NCBI GenBank assembly: GCA_027449885.1
Contig: DAIDKS010000047.1
Coordinates: forward strand, 62,001-126,000
From: Acidimicrobiaceae bacterium
Lineage (GTDB): Bacteria > Actinomycetota > Acidimicrobiia > Acidimicrobiales > RAAP-2
Length of the DNA stretch: 64,000 bases
Direction of reading: 5' to 3'
Below, in pieces: positions 7,951 to 16,571 of the stretch (position 1 is the stretch's first letter; each line of letters begins with the position of its first letter). A program made the translations under genes and the position numbers. The notes below the pieces were generated by a model, which made no database searches, was not told the DNA's origin, and worked only from the letters and a program-made list of their open reading frames with translations.

Positions 7951-8663
7951 CGGGGCCGTCGTCGTAGTCGTCCGAGGGCCCACCGCGTCACGAGCCACAG
8001 CGCCTCGACGACGATGGCGCTCGACATCTTGGACTCCCCACGCGTCCGATCGGTGAAGGAGATCGGGACCTCGGTGATGGTCAGCCCGGCACGGCGCGCC
8101 CGGTAGGTCATCTCGATCTGGAAGCCGTACCCGTCGGCCCGCACCGACGCGTAGTCCATCGCGCGCAGAGCGCTCGCGCTGTAGACCCGGTAGCCGGCGG
8201 TCGAGTCCTTGACCCCCAGTCCGAGCATCACCGACGCGTACTGGTTCCCGCCGCGTGAGAGGAGCTGGCGCGACCAGGACCACTTGGGGATGTGGCCGCC
8301 GGGAACGTAGCGGGACCCGATGACGACGTCGGCCCACTCCGCGGCCGCCAGGAGCTCCGGCAGGGCACGCGGATCGTGGGAGAAGTCGCAGTCGATCTCC
8401 ACGAAGTGGTCGTAGCCGGCCTCGAGTCCCCAGGCGAACCCGGCCCGGTACGCGCCCCCGAGGCCGCTCTTCGCGGCCCGCTCCAGGATCTCGATGCGTC
8501 CGACCTCGTGGGCGACCTCCCTCGCCCGCTGCGCGGTGCCGTCGGGGCTCCCGTCGTCGACCACGAGGATCGACGCGTCCGCCACCACCTCGCGCAACGT
8601 GCGCAGCATCGCCTCGACGTTCAGGATCTCGTTGTAGGTGGGCAGCACCACGAGCACGCGCAC
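7947..8663 (-). CDS. Polyprenol-phosphate mannosyltransferase (Ppm1/DPM1-like GT2)
   Basis: GT2 enzyme of 238 residues resembling dolichol-phosphate mannose synthases. It should transfer mannose from GDP-mannose to polyprenol phosphate, the donor for extracytoplasmic mannosylation of lipids and proteins. Motifs: PTYNE, VDDGSPDGT (35-43), DXD-like EIDCDFSHDP (Asp91, Asp93), GSRYVPGG and the DSTAGYR segment. No C-terminal membrane domain is present, so only the catalytic part is encoded here. The GTG start has TAGGCT six bases upstream. A UPF0104 membrane protein diverges 74 bases away, and pimA and patA-like genes elsewhere in the window also act in mannolipid synthesis. Confidence 0.88.
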   Translation of the reverse strand: MRVLVVLPTYNEILNVEAMLRTLREVVADASILVVDDGSPDGTAQRAREVAHEVGRIEILERAAKSGLGGAYRAGFAWGLEAGYDHFVEIDCDFSHDPRALPELLAAAEWADVVIGSRYVPGGHIPKWSWSRQLLSRGGNQYASVMLGLGVKDSTAGYRVYSASALRAMDYASVRADGYGFQIEMTYRARRAGLTITEVPISFTDRTRGESKMSSAIVVEALWLVTRWALGRLRRRPR

Positions 8664-8669
8664 CGGTCA

Positions 8670-8675
8670 AGCCTA
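8670..8675 (-). promoter_or_regulatory. -10 box TAGGCT, leaderless start of the mannosyltransferase
   Basis: TAGGCT on the minus strand is separated by six bases from the GTG at 8663. Confidence 0.5.
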
Positions 8676-8737
8676 CCGAGCCCACCCCGACCGGGGAGGT
8701 GGCGCCGGGGCCAACCCGCAGGTGGGAGACTGGATCA

Positions 8738-9805
8738 ATGGCGAACGAGCAACCGCGCCCCCGCGCCATCGTCCCGCGCGAGCTGCGGATCATCCTGAGC
8801 GTCGGCTTCCTCGTCTTCGTCACCGAGTACCTGGTCATCCCCCAGTTCGGCTCGGCCCGACACTCTCTCCACCTCCTCGCCAGTCTCAATCCGATCCTCG
8901 TCGCGGTGGCCGTGATCGCCGAGCTGGCCGCCATCTACTCCTACGTCGAGCTGACCCGCACCGTCCTCTTCCCCCACGCGCCGGGTCGCTACGACGTCCT
9001 GCGCGTCAACCTCGCGGGCCTCGCGATCAGTCACGTGGTCCCGGGGGGCACCGCTCCCGCCGGGGCGCTCTCCTACCGTATCTTCAACCAGCTCGGCGTT
9101 CCCCGGGACACCAACGCCTTCGGCCTGGCTACCCAGGGCACCGGATCGGCCGTCGTCCTCAACATCATCTTCTGGCTGGCCCTCGTGGTCTCGATCCCGC
9201 TGCGCGGCTTCAACCCCGCCTACGGGTTCGCCGCCCTCGCCGGGGTCTTCCTGCTCCTCGCGTTCTTCGGGACGATCATCTTGATCACGCGGGGCCAGCG
9301 ACACGCGGACGCCTGGCTGCGGGCCATCGCGGCTCGAGTACCGCGCCTCGACCCCGACGCCACCTCCCGCCTGCTCGAGAAGGTCGCCAACCGCATCACG
9401 GTCCTCATCAACAATCGCCGCACCCTGTGGTGGGCCTTCACCTGGGCGGGCCTCAACTGGATCTTCGACGCGGCGTGCCTCTGGGTCTTCCTCTGGGCGT
9501 TCGGGCACGTCACCAGCCCCATCGACCTGCTCGTCGCCTACGGCCTGGCCAACATCCTCGCCGCCATCCCCGTCACCCCGGCGGGTCTCGGGGTCATCGA
9601 GGGCGTCCTCATCCCCACCCTCGTCGGCTTCGGCGTCCCCCACAGCCAGGCGATCCTGGCCGTGCTCGCCTACCGCCTGGTCAACTTCTGGATCCCGATC
9701 CCCATCGGAGGGGCCGCGTACGCCAGCCTGGAGTGGCGTCGGGGCCCGCGCCACGCGGGACCTAGTGCGTCAGCGAACGGGAACGAGCCAGCGCCCGACG
9801 CTTGA
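8738..9805 (+). CDS. UPF0104/LPG-synthase-like integral membrane protein
   Basis: Polytopic protein of 355 residues with about seven or eight hydrophobic segments. It resembles the membrane half of lysylphosphatidylglycerol synthases (YbhN/UPF0104 family) without an aminoacyltransferase domain. Typical pieces are SHVVPGGTAPAGALSYR and the C-terminal AAIPVTPAGLGVIEG. Members are proposed to flip lipids or lipid-linked sugars; the divergent mannosyltransferase makes a lipid-sugar substrate plausible, but that is inference. ATG 8738 has GGGAGA eight bases upstream. The last 44 bases overlap the 3' end of ppk1 on the other strand. Confidence 0.82.
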   Translation: MANEQPRPRAIVPRELRIILSVGFLVFVTEYLVIPQFGSARHSLHLLASLNPILVAVAVIAELAAIYSYVELTRTVLFPHAPGRYDVLRVNLAGLAISHVVPGGTAPAGALSYRIFNQLGVPRDTNAFGLATQGTGSAVVLNIIFWLALVVSIPLRGFNPAYGFAALAGVFLLLAFFGTIILITRGQRHADAWLRAIAARVPRLDPDATSRLLEKVANRITVLINNRRTLWWAFTWAGLNWIFDAACLWVFLWAFGHVTSPIDLLVAYGLANILAAIPVTPAGLGVIEGVLIPTLVGFGVPHSQAILAVLAYRLVNFWIPIPIGGAAYASLEWRRGPRHAGPSASANGNEPAPDA

Positions 9806-11855
9806 ACTCGGCCTGGGCCGAGAATCCGTCCACCGCCTGCAGGCGACGCCACCGCCGATCCGGCCCGAGCAGCCAGCTGAAACGGTCGTCCCGCCACGTC
9901 ACCTCGAAGGCGTCACGCAGCTCCTCTCGCGGTCCGGGGGAGCTCACGGGTACCAGCACCTCGACGCGGCGGTCCAGGTTCCTCTCCATGAGGTCCGCCG
10001 AGCCCATGTAGACGGAGTAGCCCGCCTCCCCGGGGCGGCCGAAGATCAGGATCCGCGAGTGCTCCAAGAACTCGCCAACGAGCGAGTGGACCTCGATGCG
10101 GTCCGACAGCCCCGGGACCCCGGGACGCAGACAGCAGAGCGTGCGGACCGCCAGCCGTACCTCGGCCCCCGCAGCGCTCGCCTCGTAGAGGGCGTCGATG
10201 ATCGCCGGGTCGGTCAGTCCGTTCACCTTGATGGCGATGGCCCCGTCGGCGCCCCGATCCCGCTGGGCCCGAATCAACTCGATCACTCGCTCTCGCGTGT
10301 GGGCCGGGCTCACGATGAGGCGCCGGTAGTCCACCACGCGAGCGAAGCCCGTCAAGAAGTTGAACAGCTCCCCGACGTCGCGCGTCACGTCGGCGTCCGC
10401 CGTCAGCAGACCGAAGTCCTCGTAGGAGCGGGCCGTCTTCGAGTTGTAGTTGCCGGTCGCGACGTGGGCGTAGCGCATCATCCGATCGCCCTCCTGGCGA
10501 ACCACCAGCGCCGTCTTCGAGTGCGTCTTCAGGCCCACCACGCCGTAGACCACGTGCACGCCGGCGTCCTCGAGCGCCTTCGCCCACTCGATGTTGGCGG
10601 CCTCGTCGAAGCGGGCCTTGAGCTCGACGAGTGCCACCACCTGCTTGCCCCGCTCGGCCGCGCGGATGAGGGAGCGGACGACGGGCGAGTCGCCGGAGGT
10701 TCGGTACAGCGTCTGCTTGATCGCGACCACCTTCGGATCCTCGGCGGCCTGGGCCACGAACATCTCCACGGAGTCGCTGAAGGAGTCGTAGGGGTGGTGC
10801 AGCAGCACGTCCCCCTCCCGTATGGCCCCGAAGATGTCGCCCACGTGGTCGCCCACCAGTAGACGGGCCGGCGTCAGGGGCGACCACCCCTCCCCCTTGA
10901 GGTCGGGCCGGTCGATGTCGTAGAGGCTCCAGAGGTCGTGCAGGCCGAGTGGGGCATCGCTCACGTAGACGCTCTCGTGGGTGAGGTCGAGCTGGTCGAC
11001 GAGCAGGTCGAGGAACTCTCCCGACATGCCCCGCTGGATCTCGACGCGGAGCGCCTCTCCGAACCGCCGTCGCCGCAGCTCGATCTCGAGCGCCACCATC
11101 AGGTCATCGGCCTCGTCCTCCTCGAGGGTCAGGTCGGCGTTGCGGGTCACCCGGAAGATGTCGGCTCGCCCGATGGACATGCCGGGGAAGAGCCGGTCGA
11201 GGTGGGCGACGATGAGGTCTTCGAGGAGGCACCAGCGGCCCGCTCCCGCGTTCAGGAACCGCGGCAGCGAACTCGGAACCTTCACGCGAGCCGACCGCTC
11301 CTCCCCCGTCGACTCGTCGAGGACGCTGACCGCGATGTTGAGCGAGAGGTTGGAGATCATGGGGAACGGGTGCCCGGGGTCCACGGCGAGCGGGGTCAGG
11401 ACCGGGTAGACGTTCTGGTCGAAGAAGCGGCCCAGGCGAGAGCGCTGCTCCTCGTCGAGATCGCTCACGTGCACGATGTCGATCCCGGCCGCTCGCAGTG
11501 CCGGGACGAGTCCGTCGAGGACGATCCGGTCCTGTCGCTCGACGAGGGCGAGGACTCGCTCGCGGATGTCGCTCAGCTGCTGGCGCGGGCGGACGCCGTC
11601 CACGGAGGGCGTCTCCACTCCCGCGGCCACCTTGTCGAGCAGGCTCACGACCCTCACCTGGAAGAACTCGTCGATCATGTCGGCGAAGATCGCGACGAAC
11701 TTGCACCGCTCGAGCAGCGCGAGGTCGGGATCCTCCGCGAGGTCCAACAGCCGCTCCCCGAAGGCCAGGCGCGAGAGCTCCCGACTGGAGAATCGCTCGG
11801 GTCCGAAGGCGGTCACGTCCACCCCGCGCCCCCTCTCGCCCGTAATTTCCGCCAT
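9762..11855 (-). CDS. ppk1: Polyphosphate kinase 1
   Basis: Full-length PPK1 of 697 residues, making polyphosphate from ATP. The N-terminal FSSRELSRLAFGERLLDLAEDP leads into the four-domain architecture. The PLD-like catalytic half contains YRTSGDSPVV, GLKTHSKTALVVR (His445, equivalent to the phosphorylated histidine) and HVATGNYNSKTARSYEDFGLLT. ATG 11855 fits the family N-terminus and has a -10-like TAGAGT nine bases upstream, shared with the divergent SEDS gene. The 3' end overlaps the convergent membrane-protein gene by 44 bases. Confidence 0.96.
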   Translation of the reverse strand: MAEITGERGRGVDVTAFGPERFSSRELSRLAFGERLLDLAEDPDLALLERCKFVAIFADMIDEFFQVRVVSLLDKVAAGVETPSVDGVRPRQQLSDIRERVLALVERQDRIVLDGLVPALRAAGIDIVHVSDLDEEQRSRLGRFFDQNVYPVLTPLAVDPGHPFPMISNLSLNIAVSVLDESTGEERSARVKVPSSLPRFLNAGAGRWCLLEDLIVAHLDRLFPGMSIGRADIFRVTRNADLTLEEDEADDLMVALEIELRRRRFGEALRVEIQRGMSGEFLDLLVDQLDLTHESVYVSDAPLGLHDLWSLYDIDRPDLKGEGWSPLTPARLLVGDHVGDIFGAIREGDVLLHHPYDSFSDSVEMFVAQAAEDPKVVAIKQTLYRTSGDSPVVRSLIRAAERGKQVVALVELKARFDEAANIEWAKALEDAGVHVVYGVVGLKTHSKTALVVRQEGDRMMRYAHVATGNYNSKTARSYEDFGLLTADADVTRDVGELFNFLTGFARVVDYRRLIVSPAHTRERVIELIRAQRDRGADGAIAIKVNGLTDPAIIDALYEASAAGAEVRLAVRTLCCLRPGVPGLSDRIEVHSLVGEFLEHSRILIFGRPGEAGYSVYMGSADLMERNLDRRVEVLVPVSSPGPREELRDAFEVTWRDDRFSWLLGPDRRWRRLQAVDGFSAQAEFKRRALARSRSLTH

Positions 11856-11863
11856 GGTACGAC

Positions 11864-11870
11864 TACTCTA
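11864..11870. promoter_or_regulatory. Shared symmetric -10 box TACTCTA (ppk1 and SEDS gene)
   Basis: Plus strand: TACTCT, six bases, then the GTG of the SEDS gene at 11876. Minus strand: TAGAGT, nine bases, then the ppk1 ATG at 11855. The two starts are only 20 bases apart, so both transcripts must begin from this element or very near it. Confidence 0.65.
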
Positions 11871-11875
11871 AGAGC

Positions 11876-13249
11876 GTGGCGAGGCACGCGGCGACGTCTC
11901 GGGTGGCGACGCCCACCCCGCAGGATGACGCGGCCCGGCCCCGGGCGCGACGTCGAACCGAGTTGGGCCTGCTCGCTCTCGCCTGGATCGTCGTCACCGC
12001 CTTCTACTCGCTCGCCTCCCTCGGGGCCCAGGGCACGATGCCGCCGCGACTCTGGCTCTTCCTCGGCTCGCTCGTCGTCGTCAGCCTCGCCCTCCACGTC
12101 GCCGTGCGGCGACTCGCGCCGCTGTCGTCGCAGGTGCTGTTGCCGATCGCGATCCTGCTCAACGGGATCGGCTTCGTGGAGATCTCGCGCTGGAACCCGG
12201 TGCGGGCCGGCTACCAGGCGATGTGGTTCCTGATCAGCGCGGTCGCCGTCGTCGTGACACTCGCCCTCGTCCGCCACGTCCGCGACCTCGACCGCTACCG
12301 CTACCTGACCCTCGCCGGGGCGCTCTTCCTGCTCGTCCTGCCACTCGTGCCCGGCATCGGGGTCTCCGTGTACGGCGCGCGCCTCTGGGTGGCCCTCGGC
12401 CCGCTGTCCTTCCAGCCGGTCGAGATCGCGAAGATCCTCCTGGCCTTCTTCTTCGCGTCGTACTTCGCGGCCAACCGCGACCTCCTCTCGACCCCGACCC
12501 AGCGCCTCGGCTCCCGGGCGATCGTCGCCCCCCGCGCCCTGCTGCCGATCCTCGGGGCCTGGGGCTTCGCTCTCGCGATCCTCGGGGGCGAGAACGACAT
12601 CGGCTTCGCCATGCTCCTGTTCGTGCTCTTCGTCTCGATGCTCTGGGTGACGACCGGCCTCAAGACCTACGTCGCCCTGAGCGTCGGGCTCTTCGCCGTC
12701 GGCGCCGCCGTCGCGGCCCAGTTCTTCACCCAGGTGCACGCTCGCGTCAGCCTCTGGCTCGATCCCTGGTCCAGCGCCAACTTCAACTTCTCCCACCAGC
12801 TCGCCTACGGGTGGTTCTCCCTCGCGGCCGGTGGGATGACCGGAACGGGGCTCGGCCTCGGGCAGTCCGGATCGATCCCCGAGGTCACGTCCGACATGAT
12901 CTTCGCCGCCCTCGGCGAGGAGCTCGGCTTCGTGGGCATCGTGATCATCATCGGGCTCTTCGCGCTCTTCGTCGGCGAGGGATTCCGCATCGCCCAGCGG
13001 GCCCACTCCGACTACGTCCGACTCGCCGCCACGGCGCTGACCGCCGTCGTCGGCCTCCAGGCCTTCTTCATCATGGCGGGGATCCTCCGCCTGCTGCCCT
13101 TCACGGGCATCGTGCTGCCCTTCATGGCCTACGGCGGCAGCTCGCTGCTCGCCAACTACGTGATCGTCGCCCTGCTCCTGCGCATCAGTCACGAGAACGC
13201 CGTGGAGCCGCGCGGGGGCGAGATCCGACGCGTCGCCCTCAGGGGTTGA
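11876..13249 (+). CDS. SEDS-family peptidoglycan polymerase (FtsW/RodA type)
   Basis: Integral membrane protein of 457 residues with about ten to twelve membrane segments. SEDS features: YGARLWVALGPLSFQPVEIAKI (usual PSE is PVE here), the DPWSS loop, GGMTGTGLGLGQSG, SDMIFAALGEELGFVG with the conserved Asp of the large extracellular loop, and LPFMAYGGSSLLANY. SEDS proteins polymerise glycan strands with a class B PBP partner; none is encoded nearby. The GTG start is supported by TACTCT six bases upstream. A second SEDS gene lies 400 bases away on the other strand. FtsW versus RodA cannot be decided. Confidence 0.87.
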   Translation: MARHAATSRVATPTPQDDAARPRARRRTELGLLALAWIVVTAFYSLASLGAQGTMPPRLWLFLGSLVVVSLALHVAVRRLAPLSSQVLLPIAILLNGIGFVEISRWNPVRAGYQAMWFLISAVAVVVTLALVRHVRDLDRYRYLTLAGALFLLVLPLVPGIGVSVYGARLWVALGPLSFQPVEIAKILLAFFFASYFAANRDLLSTPTQRLGSRAIVAPRALLPILGAWGFALAILGGENDIGFAMLLFVLFVSMLWVTTGLKTYVALSVGLFAVGAAVAAQFFTQVHARVSLWLDPWSSANFNFSHQLAYGWFSLAAGGMTGTGLGLGQSGSIPEVTSDMIFAALGEELGFVGIVIIIGLFALFVGEGFRIAQRAHSDYVRLAATALTAVVGLQAFFIMAGILRLLPFTGIVLPFMAYGGSSLLANYVIVALLLRISHENAVEPRGGEIRRVALRG

Positions 13250-13661
13250 GCGCCGCGAGGACCTCCTCGCGGCAGAGGATCGGCGCCACGACCGCCTGAC
13301 GCAGCGCCAGCGTGACGGCGTCCGAGGTTCGCGCGTCGACGACCACTCGCCCCCCGGGGGTCATGAGGTCGAGACTCGCACGAAACATCCCGCCCTCGGC
13401 GCTCTCGATCCGCGCGGCCACGACGTCGATACGCGACTCCGCGAGGACCTGGGAGAAGAGCTCGTGGGTACTCGGGCGTCGACCGGTCCGATTGGCGAGC
13501 GCCGCCTGGAGGGCCTGCGCGTCCGCCAGCGCCACCGGGATCGACAGGGCGCGGTAGGGCTCCTCGGCCTCGTGGAGGTGGAGGGTCGGTGAGGGGTCGT
13601 CGAGGTCGAAGACGACCGAGGAGACCTGGAGGACTCGGTAGGTGGCGCCCTCGTCGCTCAC
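13239..13661 (-). CDS. Bifunctional nuclease (BFN) domain protein
   Basis: Protein of 140 residues consisting of the BFN domain (DUF151), found in actinobacterial proteins and plant nucleases with reported RNase and DNase activity. Recognisable parts are IPVALADAQALQAAL, RPSTHELF, RIDVVAARIE and the DARTSDAVTLALR segment. The GTG start overlaps the rodA stop as GTGA, so it is translated after rodA. The gene ends inside the last 11 bases of the convergent SEDS gene. Its link to cell-wall genes looks positional rather than functional. Confidence 0.85.
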   Translation of the reverse strand: MSDEGATYRVLQVSSVVFDLDDPSPTLHLHEAEEPYRALSIPVALADAQALQAALANRTGRRPSTHELFSQVLAESRIDVVAARIESAEGGMFRASLDLMTPGGRVVVDARTSDAVTLALRQAVVAPILCREEVLAALNP

Positions 13662-14800
13662 GCCCCACCCCGTCGGCGCGAGACCGATAGCACGAGGCCG
13701 CCGGCGGTGTAGAAGACGAGTACCGCCGACCCGCCGTAGCTGAGCAACGGGAGCGGGATGCCGGTCACCGGCATGATCCCCATGGTCATGCCGATGTTCT
13801 CGAACGAGCTGAAGGCGAAGAAGATGAAGACCCCGAGTCCGATCACGCGACCCATGACGTCGCGGGCCGTGCGCCCGATGCGGAACATCCGAAAGGCGAC
13901 GAACGCCAGCAGCAGGACGATCGCCACCGAGCCGATGAAGCCGAGTTGCTCTCCGATCGCGGTGAAGATGAAGTCAGTGCGCTGCTCGGGCACGTAGCCG
14001 AGGACGGTCTGGAGCCCCCGGAAGAGGCCCGCGCCGTGGAGCCCGCCCGATCCGATGGCGCTCTTCGCGTTGGAGACCTCGTAGATGAGCGGCGCGAGCG
14101 CGGGATTGGTGGAGTTCTGGTTCAGGAAGGAGACGAATCGATCCACCTGGTACCGGTGGAGCAGCTGGAAGTAGACGGCTCCCGCGACGCCGATCGATCC
14201 GACCACGGTGAGGAACCACATGAAGCGCGGCGGCACGCCGGCGATGACCATCATCGCCGCCACCACCAGGACGATGATGATCCCCGTGCCGAGGTCGGGC
14301 TGCAGGATGATCATCCCGAGCGGGACCGCCCCCATCACCAGGATGCGGATGACGTCGTACATCGAGAGCCCGTCGGGGCGGCGTTGGACGTAGGTGCTGA
14401 TGGCGAGGATCAGCACCAGGACCGTGAACTCGCTCGGCTGTACCTGAATGAAGCCGAGGTTGTACCAGCGCTGCGCACCGAGAGCGCTCTGGCCCGCGAC
14501 GAAGACGCCGGCCAGGGCGAACAGTGAGAGGACGTAGAGCGGCGTGGCGAGGACCTCGAGCCGTCGGTAGTCGATGCGCGAGACCACGTACATCACGACG
14601 ATGCCGATGACGACGAACATCCCCTGGCGCTCGAGGTAGTAGTGGGGGTTGAAGCCGGCGTTCGCCAGCGCCGTTCGCGTCGCCGAATAGATCATCCCGG
14701 CACCGATCACGCCCAGCAGCGCGAGGGCCCCGAAGAGCGACCAGTCGAAGGTGTCGCGCGAGGCCGCTCGGTTCGTGATCGCGCTCAGCGTGTCCGTCAC
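13658..14800 (-). CDS. rodA: SEDS-family peptidoglycan polymerase RodA
   Basis: Membrane protein of 380 residues with about ten hydrophobic segments. SEDS motifs: GAQRWYNLGFIQVQPSEF, LQPDLGTGIII, PEQRTDFIFTAIGEQLGFIG (essential-loop Asp retained) and IPLPLLSYGGSAVLVFY. The usual FLDP element reads FLNQNSTNPALAP, an Asp-to-Asn change followed by an insertion. The GTG at 14800 is chosen because it overlaps the aroE stop as GTGA; the frame is open to 14935 but that part lies within aroE. Order on this strand: mltG, aroE, rodA, bifunctional nuclease. A class B PBP partner is not in the window. Confidence 0.88.
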   Translation of the reverse strand: MTDTLSAITNRAASRDTFDWSLFGALALLGVIGAGMIYSATRTALANAGFNPHYYLERQGMFVVIGIVVMYVVSRIDYRRLEVLATPLYVLSLFALAGVFVAGQSALGAQRWYNLGFIQVQPSEFTVLVLILAISTYVQRRPDGLSMYDVIRILVMGAVPLGMIILQPDLGTGIIIVLVVAAMMVIAGVPPRFMWFLTVVGSIGVAGAVYFQLLHRYQVDRFVSFLNQNSTNPALAPLIYEVSNAKSAIGSGGLHGAGLFRGLQTVLGYVPEQRTDFIFTAIGEQLGFIGSVAIVLLLAFVAFRMFRIGRTARDVMGRVIGLGVFIFFAFSSFENIGMTMGIMPVTGIPLPLLSYGGSAVLVFYTAGGLVLSVSRRRGGA

Positions 14801-15570
14801 GCGATGACCTCCCGGAGTCGCGCTCCGTCCACCGGCCGATCCCACCACCACGACATCTGGCGTGCCGCCTGGTAGGCCAACATTCCCAACCCGTTCGCCG
14901 TCGCGCACCCCGCGCCGTCGTAGAGGGCCCGCCACGGTGTGCGGCGAGGCTCATACGTTATATCCACGGCGAACGTGGCGGGCCCCGCCCCCCGCTCGAG
15001 CTCCGGATCGGGGCGACCGACCGCCGGCGTGGTGTTGACGACCAGGTCGACGGGACCGCCGTCGTCGCGCGTCCGCACACCGGGAACGAGCTCGGCCAGT
15101 TCGCGCGCGGCGCGTGGACGGCGCGCCCGCACCCGCACGTGCGCCCCGCCGCGTACCAGCGCGTCGGCGATCCCCCGAGCGGCGCCGCCGGCCCCCAGCA
15201 GCACGACGCGTCGGCCGCTCGGCGTGAAGGAGAGCTCGGCCTCGAGGGCGTCCAGCAGTCCGGGCCCGTCCGTATTGGCCCCGAGGAGGCGACCGTCGCG
15301 GTACAGGAGCGAGTTCACGGCCCCCACGCGCTCCGCCACCTCGTCCACCTCGTCGGCGAGCGCCCGCGCGAGTCCCTTGAGGGGCATCGTGACCGAGAGG
15401 GCGTCGAAGCGGCCGCCCATCAGCCCCCGCAGCTCCTGGGCCTGGTCCTCGCGCAGCTCGAGGATCGTGGACTCCCCCTCGAGCTGCGCGAGGGCGAGCC
15501 CCGCGACGTGCAGCCGCGGGGACAGCGAGTGGGCGACGGGAAGGCCCACGACCCCGAGGCGCCACCGCAT
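14797..15570 (-). CDS. aroE: Shikimate dehydrogenase
   Basis: Enzyme of 257 residues that reduces 3-dehydroshikimate with NADPH in the chorismate pathway. Substrate site: LPVAHSLSPRLH (Ser-rich shikimate contact), VTMPLK with the catalytic Lys, and GANTDG with the catalytic Asp. Cofactor site: VLLGAGGAARG. The C-terminal GLGMLAYQAARQMSWW is typical. The ATG start overlaps the mltG stop by one base (TGATG). Its product feeds chorismate, used by MenF and TrpE elsewhere in the window. Confidence 0.93.
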   Translation of the reverse strand: MRWRLGVVGLPVAHSLSPRLHVAGLALAQLEGESTILELREDQAQELRGLMGGRFDALSVTMPLKGLARALADEVDEVAERVGAVNSLLYRDGRLLGANTDGPGLLDALEAELSFTPSGRRVVLLGAGGAARGIADALVRGGAHVRVRARRPRAARELAELVPGVRTRDDGGPVDLVVNTTPAVGRPDPELERGAGPATFAVDITYEPRRTPWRALYDGAGCATANGLGMLAYQAARQMSWWWDRPVDGARLREVIA

Positions 15571-16571
15571 CAGATCCCCCGCGACGCCGCGAGCCGCTCG
15601 TTGGCCAGCTGCTCGGCGCTGGTGTCCGAGAAGGCCATCGTGCCATCCTTCTTCACGAGCGTGAAGTAGATCCAGTGCCGGCTCGCCGGGGTGGACGTCG
15701 GGTGCAGGACCGCCGTCAGCGCGGACGTCGACACCGTGCAGATCGGCGTGGGCGTGAGTCCCGCGTTGAGGTAGGTGTTGTAGGGCGAGGGGACCGTGAG
15801 CATCGCCGGGGTGACCGTGCCCCCGTCCATGCCCAGCGGGTAGAGCACGGTCGAGTCCATCTGCAGCCTCATCCCGACGTCCAGACGGTTGTAGATCACT
15901 CGGGCGACGTTCGCCATGTTGCGCACGAGGTAGCCCTCCTTCTCCACGATGGAGGCGGCGATGATCAGGTGGTAGGCGTCCAGCCCGTGGACCCGCGTCG
16001 TCGGGGTGAGACCGAGGGAGGCGGCCACACTGGTGAAGCGCGTCGTCATCTCGTCGAGCAGCTCCCTCGGCGTCGTCCCCGCGGGGACCTGGTACCAGCC
16101 CGGGGCGATCAGCCCCTCCAACCGTCCCGCCGGGCGAAACGGGCTCGTGGCCGCCGCCGTCGTCGCCGCGGCGAGGAACTGCTCGGCGTACCCGCTCCCC
16201 TCGATCGAGGCCACCTGGAGTGCCACCTCGTGCAGGGTCAGCCCGGGGACGACGTCGACGCTCGGAGCGCTCAGGATCGCCCGCACCGCCGAGAACGACG
16301 AGTGTCGATCGAGGGTGTACTCACCGGGGTGCACGACGAGGCCGCCCAGTACCAGCGTCTCGAGCCGGAAGGCGAACGCCGAGCCGATGACCCCCTCCGT
16401 CTGCAGCCGTCCGGCCACTACGGCGATCGAGTCCCCCGAGTTCACCGTGACGGTGACGGGACTCCCGGGCCGTCCCAACGGGTAGGCCTGGTAGAGGAAC
16501 CATCCCACCGCCGCGAGCACCACGACGGCCAGCGCTCCGACGGTCGCCACCACGGCCCGTCTACGATTCAC
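15570..16571 (-). CDS. mltG: Endolytic transglycosylase MltG
   Basis: Single-pass membrane protein of 333 residues (transmembrane segment about 7-27) with a periplasm-facing YceG domain that cuts nascent glycan strands. Key parts: LEGLIAPGWYQVP (151-163), ASIVEKEGY with catalytic Glu210, RLQMDSTVLYPL, and SPYNTYLNAGLTPTPI. The GTG start overlaps the ruvX end by 11 bases. The alaS-ruvX-mltG-aroE order is a known actinobacterial arrangement. A LysM-like region may lie at about 40-105. Confidence 0.92.
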   Translation of the reverse strand: MNRRRAVVATVGALAVVVLAAVGWFLYQAYPLGRPGSPVTVTVNSGDSIAVVAGRLQTEGVIGSAFAFRLETLVLGGLVVHPGEYTLDRHSSFSAVRAILSAPSVDVVPGLTLHEVALQVASIEGSGYAEQFLAAATTAAATSPFRPAGRLEGLIAPGWYQVPAGTTPRELLDEMTTRFTSVAASLGLTPTTRVHGLDAYHLIIAASIVEKEGYLVRNMANVARVIYNRLDVGMRLQMDSTVLYPLGMDGGTVTPAMLTVPSPYNTYLNAGLTPTPICTVSTSALTAVLHPTSTPASRHWIYFTLVKKDGTMAFSDTSAEQLANERLAASRGI

